The notes below the pieces were generated by a model that saw nothing but the letters and a program-made list of their open reading frames with translations, made no database searches and was not told the origin of the DNA. The position numbers were made by a program, and so were the translations under genes. Source: JBEICQ01 sp046297395 (lineage in GTDB: Bacteria > Bacteroidota > Bacteroidia > UBA4408). From it: 51,562 nucleotides of DNA. This document shows, one piece after another, positions 22,906 to 33,600 of the stretch (position 1 is its first letter; every line of letters begins with the position of its first letter). The DNA lies in contig JBKCNM010000047.1 of NCBI GenBank assembly GCA_046297395.1, positions 1-51,562 of the forward strand, in the 5' to 3' direction.

Positions 22906-24537
22906 ATGGCAAAAGAAATTAAATTCAACCTCGAAGCGCGCGATGCAATGAAGCGCGGTGTAGACGCTCTGGCGAACGCTGTAAAAGTTACGCTGGGCCC
23001 CAAGGGTCGTAATGTAATTATCGACAAAAAATTTGGTGCGCCTTCTATCACAAAAGATGGTGTAACCGTTGCAAAAGAAATTGAACTGAAAGATCCCATT
23101 GAAAACATGGGAGCCCAGTTACTGAAGGAAGTGGCCTCCAAAACGGCTGATTTAGCAGGAGATGGAACCACAACAGCTACGGTACTCGCGCAGGCAATCA
23201 TTACTGCCGGTTTAAAAAATGTAGCTGCCGGTGCCAATCCGATGGACCTCAAAAGGGGCATTGACAAGGCCGTGGAAGAAGTGGTGAAACACCTGAAAAA
23301 GCAATCCAAAAAAGTTGGGGATGACATCGAAAAGATTGAGCAAGTAGCTACTGTATCGGCCAACAACGACAGCAATATTGGTAAACTGATTGCCAATGCT
23401 ATGGAAAAAGTAAAAAAGGAAGGTGTGATTACAGTAGAAGAAGCCAAAGGCACCGAAACAGAAGTAAAAATTGTGGAAGGAATGCAATTCGACCGTGGTT
23501 ACATCTCCCCTTATTTCGTGACCAATGCCGACAAAATGGAGGCTGTTCTTGACAATCCCCTGATTCTTATCTATGAGAAAAAAATATCCGGAATGAAGGA
23601 ATTGCTTCCCATTCTTGAAAAGGGAGTACAAACCGGCAGACCGCTCTTGTTGATCGCTGAAGATATTGATGGGGAGGCCTTGGCAACCCTCGTTGTGAAC
23701 AAAATCAGAGGTTCTCTGCGTATCTGCGCCGTAAAAGCTCCGGGATTTGGCGATCGCCGCAAAGCGATGCTGGAGGATATAGCTATCCTTACCGGTGGCA
23801 CACTCATCTCTGAGGAGCGCGGATTCAAGTTGGAAAATGCCGACTTGTCTTACCTGGGCTCTGCAGAAAAAATTACCATCGACAAAGAAAACACCACCAT
23901 CGTTAACGGTGCCGGCAAAAAAAGTGAAATCACTGCCCGTGTAAACCAGATTAAAGCTCAGATGGAAACAACCACCTCTGACTATGACAAAGAAAAACTT
24001 CAGGAAAGGCTTGCCAAATTGGCCGGTGGAGTTGCGGTACTGTATGTTGGAGCTGCTACAGAAGTGGAAATGAAAGAAAAGAAAGACCGTGTAGACGATG
24101 CTCTTCATGCAACCCGTGCTGCTGTTGAAGAAGGCATCGTTGCCGGAGGCGGTGTAGCGTATATCAGAGCCATTGATGCATTGGAAAAACTCAAAGGTGA
24201 TAATGATGATGAAACAACCGGAATCCACATCATCCGTCGTGCCATTGAAGAACCTCTTCGTCAAATTGTACAGAATGCAGGAGGCGAAGGTTCAGTAGTA
24301 ATCCAGAAAGTTCGCGAAGGCAAGGCCGATTACGGTTACAATGCTCGCACGGATACCTATGAAAACATGATGGCTGCAGGCGTTATCGACCCCACCAAAG
24401 TGAGCAGGGTAGCCCTTGAAAATGCGGCTTCTATCGCTTCAATGTTACTCACCACAGAGTGTGTACTTAGCGAAATCAAAGAAGAAACACCTGCCATGCC
24501 AAACCCCGGAATGGGTGGCATGGGCGGTATGATGTAA
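22906..24537 (+). CDS. groEL: Chaperonin GroEL
   Basis: A 543-residue subunit of the 14-mer ATP-driven protein-folding chamber. Visible are the ATP-site sequences KVTLGPKGRNV and AGDGTTTATVLAQ, the signature AAVEEGIVAGGGVA in the C-terminal equatorial domain, and the flexible Gly-Met tail ending MGGMGGMM. Length and sequence are standard. It is co-transcribed with groES and followed 22 bases later by a strong intrinsic terminator. Confidence 0.99.
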   Translation: MAKEIKFNLEARDAMKRGVDALANAVKVTLGPKGRNVIIDKKFGAPSITKDGVTVAKEIELKDPIENMGAQLLKEVASKTADLAGDGTTTATVLAQAIITAGLKNVAAGANPMDLKRGIDKAVEEVVKHLKKQSKKVGDDIEKIEQVATVSANNDSNIGKLIANAMEKVKKEGVITVEEAKGTETEVKIVEGMQFDRGYISPYFVTNADKMEAVLDNPLILIYEKKISGMKELLPILEKGVQTGRPLLLIAEDIDGEALATLVVNKIRGSLRICAVKAPGFGDRRKAMLEDIAILTGGTLISEERGFKLENADLSYLGSAEKITIDKENTTIVNGAGKKSEITARVNQIKAQMETTTSDYDKEKLQERLAKLAGGVAVLYVGAATEVEMKEKKDRVDDALHATRAAVEEGIVAGGGVAYIRAIDALEKLKGDNDDETTGIHIIRRAIEEPLRQIVQNAGGEGSVVIQKVREGKADYGYNARTDTYENMMAAGVIDPTKVSRVALENAASIASMLLTTECVLSEIKEETPAMPNPGMGGMGGMM

Positions 24538-24559
24538 TGCTCATTCATCAAATGAATAA

Positions 24560-24589
24560 AAATCCCTCCCTGAAGGAGGGATTTTTTTT
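24560..24589 (+). terminator. Intrinsic terminator of groESL
   Basis: AAATCCCTCC (24560-24569) pairs perfectly with GGAGGGATTT (24575-24584) over a 5-base loop, and the T-run continues to 24589. This is the clearest rho-independent terminator in the window. Confidence 0.92.
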
Positions 24590-24677
24590 ATGGTAGTGTC
24601 GGGGCCACTGTGCCCATTTGCAAGGAAGTGAGATTTCATTTTTTAATCTACCCTACTTGCACTACATTCGTTTTTGC

Positions 24678-25376
24678 ATGTCAAAAATTTTGTTGTCTGA
24701 AGATGCACAAGGACTTGCCGATTCTGTGAGCGCTGTTCTCTCCTTAAAAGGGTTTGATGTGGATTGGGCAATCACTGGAAAGGAAGCCATTGATTTGATT
24801 GAAAAAGAAAAATATGAAGCAGCGGTCATTGATTTACGAACCCCCTTCGCCGATGGCTTCGAAGTTTGCAGGTGTTTGAGAAAAAAACAACCGGAAACCG
24901 GCGTCATTATTCTTACAGCCTATTCCCAGCTGGAGGATAAGCTTACCGCATTTGATTCAGGAGCAGATGATTATCTCACAAAGCCTTTTCATCTGGATGA
25001 GTTGTATGCCCGCATTCAAAGCATTCTCAGGCGCAGAAGCAAAGTCCATACCGAAGCCACTGAAAACAATTTTAAATTGGGTGATTTTGAATTGGATTTT
25101 CGAAACAAAGCTGCATCAAGAGCAGGAATCAGCATCAACCTGAGTGTAAAAGAATACATGCTGCTTGAATATCTTGTAAAGAACCATGGCAATGTGATAT
25201 CAAAGAATGAAATCGCTAAAAAAGTCTGGGATATCAATTTCGAAACCGGCACCAATACCATCGAAGTGTATATTAACTTTCTGAGAAACAAAATCGACAA
25301 GGGGCATCATCCCAAACTGATTCATACAAAAACCGGATTCGGATATTATTTCAAGGATGAGACGCCTGAGGCTTAG
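24678..25376 (+). CDS. OmpR/PhoB-family response regulator
   Basis: A 232-residue two-component regulator. The receiver domain has acidic E8 and D9, phosphoacceptor D52 in AVIDLRTPF, T80 in ILTAYS and K102 in YLTKPF. The C-terminal winged-helix DNA-binding domain (about 132-228) includes LSVKEYMLLEYLVKNHGNVI and the wing HTKTGFGYYF. I chose the ATG at 24678 because MSKILLSEDA is the normal receiver start. The partner kinase gene overlaps its 3' end by 20 bp. The next genes downstream form the TonB receptor unit, which is a candidate target but has its own promoter. Confidence 0.95.
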   Translation: MSKILLSEDAQGLADSVSAVLSLKGFDVDWAITGKEAIDLIEKEKYEAAVIDLRTPFADGFEVCRCLRKKQPETGVIILTAYSQLEDKLTAFDSGADDYLTKPFHLDELYARIQSILRRRSKVHTEATENNFKLGDFELDFRNKAASRAGISINLSVKEYMLLEYLVKNHGNVISKNEIAKKVWDINFETGTNTIEVYINFLRNKIDKGHHPKLIHTKTGFGYYFKDETPEA

Positions 25377-26724
25377 TAACACTGATGCCAGAATTTTTCT
25401 TTTAGGCAACCTTTTTTTGCTGCTATCGATTTCTTTTCTCTTCGGCATTTCTTACCAATGGTTGAAATGGCACACCCGGCAACACTATTTTGGGCTGCTG
25501 GCCAACGAAGCCCAATTGCTTACCAAGGAATCGCAATATGTTGCAGACAATACTGGTTTGATGAACCTGATCAATAATTATGGTTACTATGCAATGATCC
25601 CTCTATCGTTTACGATTTTTGATGAAAACATCCATGTTTGTTTCAGTACCCAGGGCAATCAAGTTGTTGTACCAGAGTCATTCCGGGAGGCTGTACTTGA
25701 ACAAGGATTTTATGAAAAAGTAAATCCTGATGAACAAATCAAAGGAGGTACATTCAATCATGCCGGAAAAAAATGGTTCTGGATGATTTCCGGAAATGAT
25801 GAGTCCGGAAAAGCCTTTCTGAAAAAGGCCTTTCATGCACTGCTTGTGCTGGGGATTGTGCTTTTTTTAGCCTTTTCGTTTACACTACTTATCATCCTTC
25901 AAAAAAAATCTGAACTTTCTAAAAACCTCAATCTAACAATCATCGATTTCATGAAAAAAAATACCGGTGAGGAATTTCCTGAAAGCTATATAGAAAGTGA
26001 ACAGGATGTTACCGGTGACCTGATCAATGCTTTGATTAAAAGGGTTGAAATCTGGCAACAATCCCAAAGAAATTTCATTCATTTTGCCTCTCATGAATTA
26101 CGAACACCTATTGCCATTTTGATTGCCCAAACTGAATTGGCTGCTCAAAACCCTGAAAACAGAATTGAACAACAGGACTTTTTTAAAAAGCAATTACAGG
26201 AACTTGGGGTCTTATCGGGATTTATTGAATCCATTCTCCTGCTCTCCAATGTAGAAAAAGCAGATGATCCCAATAGAAGATATATGCCATTACGGGTGGA
26301 TGAAATTTTGTTTAAGGTGGTAAGCTTTTACCAAAACCTCTATCCTGAAAAATCCATCCAGGTTTCATTTGCCATGATTCCTGACCATGAAGAAATGCTG
26401 GTGGTTCAGGGGATTGAATCCTTGTTGGTTACTGCATTGTCCAACCTGTTGTCTAATGCAATCCAATACTCAAACAATGAACCCGTAGAAATAAAGATTT
26501 ACTTCGCCAATGCAAGGGTTGTCCTGGAGTTTATCAACGATGGATCAGTGATTCCGGAGTCATCAAGGGAATTGTTATTTACGCCCTTTTACAGGGGAAC
26601 CTCCTCCAGCGGTCTGGGAATTGGACTGTCGCTGACTAAAAAAATTATTCAGTTGCACAAAGGCACTATTTATTATCATACTGATATTCAACAAAGAAAT
26701 GTCTTTTCGGTGACCTTGGCTTGA
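25357..26724 (+). CDS. Sensor histidine kinase
   Basis: A 455-residue membrane sensor kinase. TM1 spans about 13-33 and TM2 about 161-181; the roughly 125-residue stretch between them is the extracytoplasmic sensor, with no domain I recognise. Then come the dimerisation and phosphoacceptor helix with H246 in FASHELRTPIAI, the N box LSNLLSNAIQYS, the G1 box INDGS, the F box LLFTPFYRG and the G2 box GLGIGLSLTKK. All motifs for autophosphorylation are present. It is translationally coupled to the response regulator. The signal it senses is unknown. Confidence 0.94.
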   Translation: MRRLRLSNTDARIFLLGNLFLLLSISFLFGISYQWLKWHTRQHYFGLLANEAQLLTKESQYVADNTGLMNLINNYGYYAMIPLSFTIFDENIHVCFSTQGNQVVVPESFREAVLEQGFYEKVNPDEQIKGGTFNHAGKKWFWMISGNDESGKAFLKKAFHALLVLGIVLFLAFSFTLLIILQKKSELSKNLNLTIIDFMKKNTGEEFPESYIESEQDVTGDLINALIKRVEIWQQSQRNFIHFASHELRTPIAILIAQTELAAQNPENRIEQQDFFKKQLQELGVLSGFIESILLLSNVEKADDPNRRYMPLRVDEILFKVVSFYQNLYPEKSIQVSFAMIPDHEEMLVVQGIESLLVTALSNLLSNAIQYSNNEPVEIKIYFANARVVLEFINDGSVIPESSRELLFTPFYRGTSSSGLGIGLSLTKKIIQLHKGTIYYHTDIQQRNVFSVTLA

Positions 26725-26790
26725 AGCATAAAACCGACCTCTGCATGCCGGCTGTCAAACGACATAGGCCCAGTAGATAAAGCAATAAAA

Positions 26791-26821
26791 TTGTCATACC
26801 GCACCCTTGCATTTACATTTG
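26791..26821 (+). promoter_or_regulatory. Promoter of the TonB receptor operon
   Basis: TTG (26791-26793) and TACATTTG (26814-26821) match the -33 and -7 elements with a 20-base spacer. The ATG is at 26894, giving a leader of about 65 bases. It lies downstream of the histidine kinase stop, so the receptor unit can be transcribed separately from the two-component system. Confidence 0.6.
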
Positions 26822-26893
26822 TTTGCATTTAGATACAAATATTATTAGGTTTACGCCCTTAGAATCTTATTAAATCGTTAAGACACTCACACT

Positions 26894-29800
26894 ATGCTGA
26901 AAAAGCTTAGACCCTTGTTGTTACTCGCCACATTGGCTGGCAGTAAGTTGTTTGGACAAACCGGCGACATAAAAGTTACACTGGTGGATGAAAAAACCAC
27001 CGAAACTGTCCCATTTGCCGGGGTTGTTGTTTTGCAAAAAAACACCCAAGTGGGTTCAGGAACAACTGACATCGATGGAAACATCATCATCAGGCTTCTT
27101 CCCCCAGGCAGCTATAATGTAAAAGCCACCCTGTTGGGTTATCAACCTGCTCAGATTAATAATGTACAGGTGAATGAAGGGAAGACCACCTATCTCACCA
27201 TGAAACTTAGTTCGAATGTTGTGCAAGGGAAAGAGGTAGTGATAACGGAATACAAAGTTCCTCTGATTGATCCGGGAACCAAGGTACAAAAGACGGTTAC
27301 GCGTGAAGCTTATCAGGCAATGGCTGCAAAAAACCCAACGAATGTTGTGGCCCAGGCCGCCGGTGTATTTCAAAAAGACGACAATGGTTCCATCAATGTG
27401 AGAGGTGGGCGTTCAGATGTTGACAGGGAAGGTAATTCCACTGGGGAATCTTCCACCAAAACCTTCATTGACGGGGTTCGTGTGGTGGGCGGTTCCGGTG
27501 TGCCTCAGCAAGCCATTGAACAGATTTCAATCATCACAGGAGGTGTTCCCGCAGAATTCGGGGATGCAACTTCCGGTGTAGTAAATATCACCACAAGAGG
27601 TCCCGGCCCAAATTATTTTGGTGGCGTTGAAGCCATTTCCTCAGAACCTTTCGACAAGTTTGGTTATAATTTCCTTGGTTATAGTTTAGGCGGACCCATC
27701 CTCAAAACCAAAGCCGGTGAAAACAGTCCTTCAAAAACACTTTTGGGTTTTATGATAGGAGGTGAATTCTCCACTGAAAAAGACAATAATCCTTCTGCCA
27801 TTGGCACCTTTAAGGTGAAGGATGATGTGCTCCGCAACCTGGAAAAAAATCCTCTCAGGCCCAACCCGGTTGGAGGAACCCTGAGAAATTCCGAATTTCT
27901 CACCAAAAACGATCTTGAACCCATTGCTGCCCGCCAAAATGTTAGGTCTAACATCATCCGCGTAAACGGGAAAATTGATTTTAAACCCAACGAGCAATTG
28001 TTATTTACTGTAGGTGGTTCTGTAGACTACAACCGCAGGCGTGATTTTATCAGAGATTATTCACTCATTAATCCCTCCAATAATCCTGAAAGAATTGATC
28101 AAACTTACCGTGTATACGGAAGACTTACACAGCGCTTTGGGAATCAGGCTGCCGACAAAGATGAAAAAACAGCATCCGTGTTAAAAAATGCCTACCTCAC
28201 TCTTCAGGCAAGCTACACCTGGGTGAATAACCGCACCCAAGATGATAGTCACCAAAACAGGTATTTTGATTACGGCTATCTCGGAAAATATGAGATTTTT
28301 AGGGCGCCTGTTTATGCGTTTGGACAAGATACAAGCACAGGATTTTTTGGAGACAGGCTGGTGGCTTACAGAGATACCCTGGTGAGATTTACACCTGATA
28401 CTACCATTAACCCAATGGGCGCAGCATATACCCAGCAGTATTATGATTTTTTTGGCGGTCGCAGACCTGAAGGGTTATACGACAACTTGTTTAATATTCA
28501 GTTTGGAGGCGGCCTGCTCAATGGCGACCGTCCACAGAATGTTTACAACCTGTGGTTTAATACCGGAAGACAATTCAATGGATTTACGATTGATGATAGA
28601 AGACAGGCCCGCATCACCGCACAATTTTCTGCTGATGTAAAAAACCATAATATCCAAGTTGGTTTTGAGTATGAACAGCGAACAGAATCGTCCATGTCAG
28701 TGAATCCCATCGGGCTTTGGACTTTGGCCAGACAATTGTCCAATATTCATATCTCCCAACTTGATTTTGCCAATCCTCAACCTGTATATGTGGACGGAGC
28801 CTATCAGGGGGTAATTAATTATGACTTCCTTTCTCAGGATTCTGCCTACACAGGCTTTGCTAAAAATTACAGAGAAAAATTCGGTATTGATAAGAAAACA
28901 TGGATCATCTCAGACGCCATCAATCCCCGAGACATGGACATAAGTTTGTTCAGCATGGACAATCTCCTGAATCAGGGAAACCCTTACATCAGTTACTTCG
29001 GCTTTGATCCTATCTCCGGCAAGAGAAATCGCCAGAGGGTTGAGTTTGCCGATTTCTTCAAGAAAGAAGAGGATGGTACATACAAAAGGGCTATCGATGC
29101 ATTCAGACCCATTTATATGGCCGGTTACATACAGGATAAATTTGATTTTAAAGACATTAAATTTAATATTGGTTTGCGTGTTGATCGTTTCGATGCAAAC
29201 CAAAAAGTGTTGAAAGATCCTTTTGTATTATATGACACATACAAATTAGACGAGGTAAGTGAAATTGCCGGAAAGGGTGTTTCTCATCCAGCAAATCTTC
29301 AGAATTCAGGTGAAGAATATGTGGTGTATGTGAATGATTTTAGAAATCCACAAAGAATAGTGGGCTACCGAAGTTTAAAAGACAATCGTTGGTATGACAC
29401 ACAAGGAAATGAAGTAACAGATCCCTCTATCATTGCAAATGAAGCAGGAGGAAAAATCCAACCTTATTTGGTTGACCCTAATGTTGGCATCAACAAACCC
29501 AATTTTGATCCCAGTACAAGTTTCACTGACTATAAGCCCCAGATAAACTTCATGCCCAGGCTTGCCTTTTCTTTTCCCATTTCAGATGTTGCCAATTTCT
29601 TTGCTCACTATGATATTCTTACCCAGCGTCCACCAAGCCGGCTAAGGCTGAGGCCAACAGATTACTATTTTATTGAAGCTACTCAAGGTAATATTCTTAA
29701 CAATCCTAATCTCAAACCGGAAAGAACAATTGACTATGAAGTTGGATTTACACAGATTTTGGGAGAAGCAGAGTCTGCCAATTCAGCTCTTTCCATCTCA

Positions 29801-30625
29801 GGATTCTACAGGGAAATGAAGGACATGATTCAGCTTGTTCGTTTGAACCAGGCATATCCTGTAACGCACCTCACCTATGGGAACATAGATTTTGGTACAG
29901 TAAAAGGGCTTTCTGTTTCTTATGATTTGAGGCGTACCAACAATGTAGCCATGAATATAAATTATACGCTTCAATTTGCAGAAGGTACAGGATCTGCTTC
30001 AACAGAAGCTTTCAACCTGCTGCAGTCCGGACAGCCCAACCTCCGTACTGCCAATCCCTTGGATTTTGACCAGCGTCATCAACTGGTTGCCAACATTGAC
30101 TACCGTTATTCAAGTGGAGCAGATTATGACGGACCCACCTGGTTTGGCACCCAGTTTTTTGCCAACACAGGAGCCAACCTCACCATGCGTTACGGATCAG
30201 GAATTCCTTTTTCAAGAAACCGTTTTGTTAGCCGCGAAGGAGATATCAATGCTACCAGTAACAATGGCTTGGATGGATCCATCAACGGTTCGAGGATGCC
30301 TTCCAATGTGCGATTTGATTTGCGTGTTGAGCGTTCAGTAAAACTCAAATTTGGTTCCAAGGATTCTGACAAGCGCAAATCTGCTACACTGAATATTTAT
30401 CTTCAGGTACTCAATTTGTTTAATACCCGCAATGTGATTGAGGTGTATCGTTACTCAGGCAATCCTGACGACGATGGATACCTCACAGCACTTCGCTCAC
30501 AAGCCGAAATTCGCTCCCAGATTAATGAACAATCATATCGCGACTTATACTCAGTTCGGGTGAACAATCCGGCGAATTACAGTTTGCCAAGAAGAACAAG
30601 ATTGGGTGTAACGCTTGACTTTTGA
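26894..30625 (+). CDS. TonB-dependent outer-membrane receptor
   Basis: A 1243-residue outer-membrane protein. A signal peptide (to about residue 22, ending KLFGQ) is followed by a carboxypeptidase-regulatory-like beta-sandwich (about 25-105, with DIDGNIIIRLLPPGSYNVKA) and a plug domain (about 120-240: SINVRGGRSD, TFIDGVRVV, ISIITGGVPAEFGDATSGVV). The rest is a large 22-strand-type barrel ending in Phe (LGVTLDF), as barrel proteins inserted by BamA do. Such receptors import ligands with TonB energy. The adjacent genes are not SusD-like but a T9SS-type secreted protein and a PorV/PorQ-family barrel, so no sugar-utilisation role is indicated. The ligand is unknown. It is the first gene of a three-gene unit. 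Confidence 0.93.
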   Translation: MLKKLRPLLLLATLAGSKLFGQTGDIKVTLVDEKTTETVPFAGVVVLQKNTQVGSGTTDIDGNIIIRLLPPGSYNVKATLLGYQPAQINNVQVNEGKTTYLTMKLSSNVVQGKEVVITEYKVPLIDPGTKVQKTVTREAYQAMAAKNPTNVVAQAAGVFQKDDNGSINVRGGRSDVDREGNSTGESSTKTFIDGVRVVGGSGVPQQAIEQISIITGGVPAEFGDATSGVVNITTRGPGPNYFGGVEAISSEPFDKFGYNFLGYSLGGPILKTKAGENSPSKTLLGFMIGGEFSTEKDNNPSAIGTFKVKDDVLRNLEKNPLRPNPVGGTLRNSEFLTKNDLEPIAARQNVRSNIIRVNGKIDFKPNEQLLFTVGGSVDYNRRRDFIRDYSLINPSNNPERIDQTYRVYGRLTQRFGNQAADKDEKTASVLKNAYLTLQASYTWVNNRTQDDSHQNRYFDYGYLGKYEIFRAPVYAFGQDTSTGFFGDRLVAYRDTLVRFTPDTTINPMGAAYTQQYYDFFGGRRPEGLYDNLFNIQFGGGLLNGDRPQNVYNLWFNTGRQFNGFTIDDRRQARITAQFSADVKNHNIQVGFEYEQRTESSMSVNPIGLWTLARQLSNIHISQLDFANPQPVYVDGAYQGVINYDFLSQDSAYTGFAKNYREKFGIDKKTWIISDAINPRDMDISLFSMDNLLNQGNPYISYFGFDPISGKRNRQRVEFADFFKKEEDGTYKRAIDAFRPIYMAGYIQDKFDFKDIKFNIGLRVDRFDANQKVLKDPFVLYDTYKLDEVSEIAGKGVSHPANLQNSGEEYVVYVNDFRNPQRIVGYRSLKDNRWYDTQGNEVTDPSIIANEAGGKIQPYLVDPNVGINKPNFDPSTSFTDYKPQINFMPRLAFSFPISDVANFFAHYDILTQRPPSRLRLRPTDYYFIEATQGNILNNPNLKPERTIDYEVGFTQILGEAESANSALSISGFYREMKDMIQLVRLNQAYPVTHLTYGNIDFGTVKGLSVSYDLRRTNNVAMNINYTLQFAEGTGSASTEAFNLLQSGQPNLRTANPLDFDQRHQLVANIDYRYSSGADYDGPTWFGTQFFANTGANLTMRYGSGIPFSRNRFVSREGDINATSNNGLDGSINGSRMPSNVRFDLRVERSVKLKFGSKDSDKRKSATLNIYLQVLNLFNTRNVIEVYRYSGNPDDDGYLTALRSQAEIRSQINEQSYRDLYSVRVNNPANYSLPRRTRLGVTLDF

Positions 30626-30645
30626 TTACTCTTAAAAAAATACTC

Positions 30646-33600
30646 ATGAAAACAATTTTCAACAACATGAAGAAAAACGCTTTCAGAAAAAGCTTTCTTC
30701 TTTTAATGGCAATCCATGCCCTGACGCCATCCCTATTTGCGGAAGTAAACCAAGGGGTTACAGGAAAACGCATGCAAGGACCATCGGATGTCGCAGAGGA
30801 AAACTGTATTCCTGCCACTGCGCAAACCGATCTTGACATCAACAATGTGAGGGCAAAAATCCTCAATGGGGGTGACATGTGGTGGGATCTTGTAAGCAAT
30901 GCCCGCTATGAGATTCCCATCAACTCAAAGAAGCATTCACTTTTTGCCAGTTCCTTATGGATTGGAGGTATTGATGCTGGGGGACAATTAAAACTTGCGG
31001 CACAAACCTATCGTCAAACAGGAAATGACTTTTGGCCGGGGCCACTCGACAACAATGCCACAATAAACAGTGAACGATGTTTAGCATACGATCGGCACTG
31101 GAAAATCACCAAAAGACAAGTACAGGACTATGTTGCTTTCACACAGGGGAATGGTCCTCAGGGTTATACAGAAAGCAATATCCCTGATGCCATCGTTCAG
31201 TGGCCCGGAGACAATCCAAATGGAAACACAGCCAGCGATCCCTTTCTTGCACCCTATGAGGATGTAGATGGTGACAATTCTTACAGCATAGCTTCGGGCG
31301 ACTATCCGCGTTATGATCTGAGCAATAGTGGCTCTACCGGAAGCGGCACCTATCTCTATGGTGACCAAACAATTTTTTGGGTGTTTAATGACAAAGGAAA
31401 TATACACACAGAAACTTCTGCTCCGGCCATTGGCATTGAGGTAAGGGCACAAGCATTTGGCTTCTCAACCAGCGATGAAATCAACAACATGACTTTTTAT
31501 CAGTATGAAATTCTAAACAAATCCTCTTTCCTTCTCACCAACTGTTATTTTGCTTATTGGGTAGACCCTGATTTGGGTTGCTATCAGGATGATTTGATTG
31601 GTTGTGATGTGGGTTTGGGCTTAGGTATTTGCTACAACTCTCAGGATGTTGATTGTGCCAATGGTGAGAACACCTATGGCAATCGTCCTGCAGCTGTTGG
31701 AATTGATTTCTTCCTCGGTCCTTTGGCTGACCCAAATGGGCTTGATGATACTGCAACATTCAATGGTACCGGATACAATGATGGAATCGTAGATAATGAA
31801 AGGCTGGGGATGGAGAAATTCATGATATTCAGAAATAACAGTACTCCTCAGGGAAATCCATTTAATGCCACGCACTTTTACAATTACATGCGTTGCATCT
31901 GGAAAGATGGAACTCCACTAGTATATATCGGTAATGGGTTTGGATACGGCCCCGGTACGCCTTGTAACTTTGCTGTTCCCGGAACTTCTGATCCTACAAA
32001 TACTACACCTTGGACGATGAGTGTTCCTGATGATTGGAGGATGGTACAGTCTGCCGGGCCATTCTCACTTCAACCGGGAGCAGTGAATTACATTACAGCC
32101 GGAGCAGTATGGGCCCAATCCCCTACCGGTGGAGCACAGAATTCAGTAAATCTGCTTCGTTCTGCAGATACCAAAGCCCAAGCACTATTCGAAAACAACT
32201 TCAGGGTTTTAAATGGCCCTGATGCACCCGATCTTACCTATCAGGAACTTGACAGAGAATTGCTTGTTTATCTTACCAACCAAAAAAGTTCCAATAACTA
32301 CAAAGAGCTTTATCGTGAAAAAGACCCCACCATCGTAGGTGTGGCTGAATCGCTTAAATTTTACACCTTTCAGGGTTATCAGGTTTATCAGCTCAAGAAT
32401 GCCAATGTCTCTGTAACGGAACTGAGTAATCCTGATCAATCCCGTTTGGTTGCCCAGTGCGATATTAAAGATGGTATATCTAGGCTTATCAATTTCAACT
32501 TTGACCCTGCTATTGGGGCTGCCGTTCCAAAAGAGATGGTAGACGGTAATGATTCAGGAGTCGTTCACTCTTTCCGTTTTATCAATGATGCCTTTAACCC
32601 CGGCACCAGACTTGTCAACTACAAAAAATATTATTTCACTGTTGTGGCATATGCGCACAACAATTACAAAACATATGATCCCATTGATCCCAATGCACTC
32701 GATGGTCAAAAACTACCCTACAAAGCGGGGCGACTCAACATCAAAACATACACCCTTATCCCTCACTCCCCTGCGATGGAATCCGGGGGTATGGTTGCCC
32801 AAAGTATTTTTGGTTCTTCCCCACCTGTAACCCGCATTGAAGGACAAGGAAATGGAGGTGCTGCTGTTGACCTCACCCAAGCTACCATGGATGCCATTGT
32901 GGCCGCAGCACCGGGCAGCCCCGTGCGCGAAATAACCTATGCCTCCGGTAAAAGTCCTATCAAGGTTAAGGTGATTGATCCTCTGAATGTACCTAAAGGG
33001 AGCTTTGAATTGCGCATGATGGCCCGTTGTTTTTATCCGGTAGGCATGCCAACAGATTCCACTTCGGCCTTACAAACCGCCAGACTTCGTGATACCCTTG
33101 TAACATTAAACTCTGATGTGCTTGCCTATGTAACAACCAACAGCACCAACAAGGTTTTCAGAAGGGTAAAGGACATCCCCGCTGCGCTGGACTCTGCCCG
33201 TTGGATGATTACCGGAACCATAGGAAGCAAAACAGAAACGATTGTTTCCGATACTTCCCTCCTTGTTAACTATGAACAAATTATTCCGGAATGGGGTCTT
33301 TCTATTAAGACAGGACAAGTGAGCAATCCCGGTTCCAACTCCATTTCAGACAACAATGGATTCCTCGAAGCATCCATCTCTTTTGCAGATAATTCAAAAA
33401 ATTGGTTAGGCTTCGTTGAAGATACTGAAGGACCTTTTGAAGAAAACTGGATTCGTTCAGGAGTAACAGTAGCTACTACACCTCCTCCTCCGGGAACTCC
33501 TGCCTATAACGACTATCCGGGCTTTGATGACAATCAGGCTTTTGAAAAAGTAATCAGCGGTGGATTTGCTCCTTATCGCTTGTGTGCCACCGATCCATTC

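Noticed and set aside
23212..24264. 350-codon minus-strand frame inside groEL
   Set aside because: It is antisense to a fully conserved gene; composition (many Phe, His, Cys) is that of a reversed coding strand.
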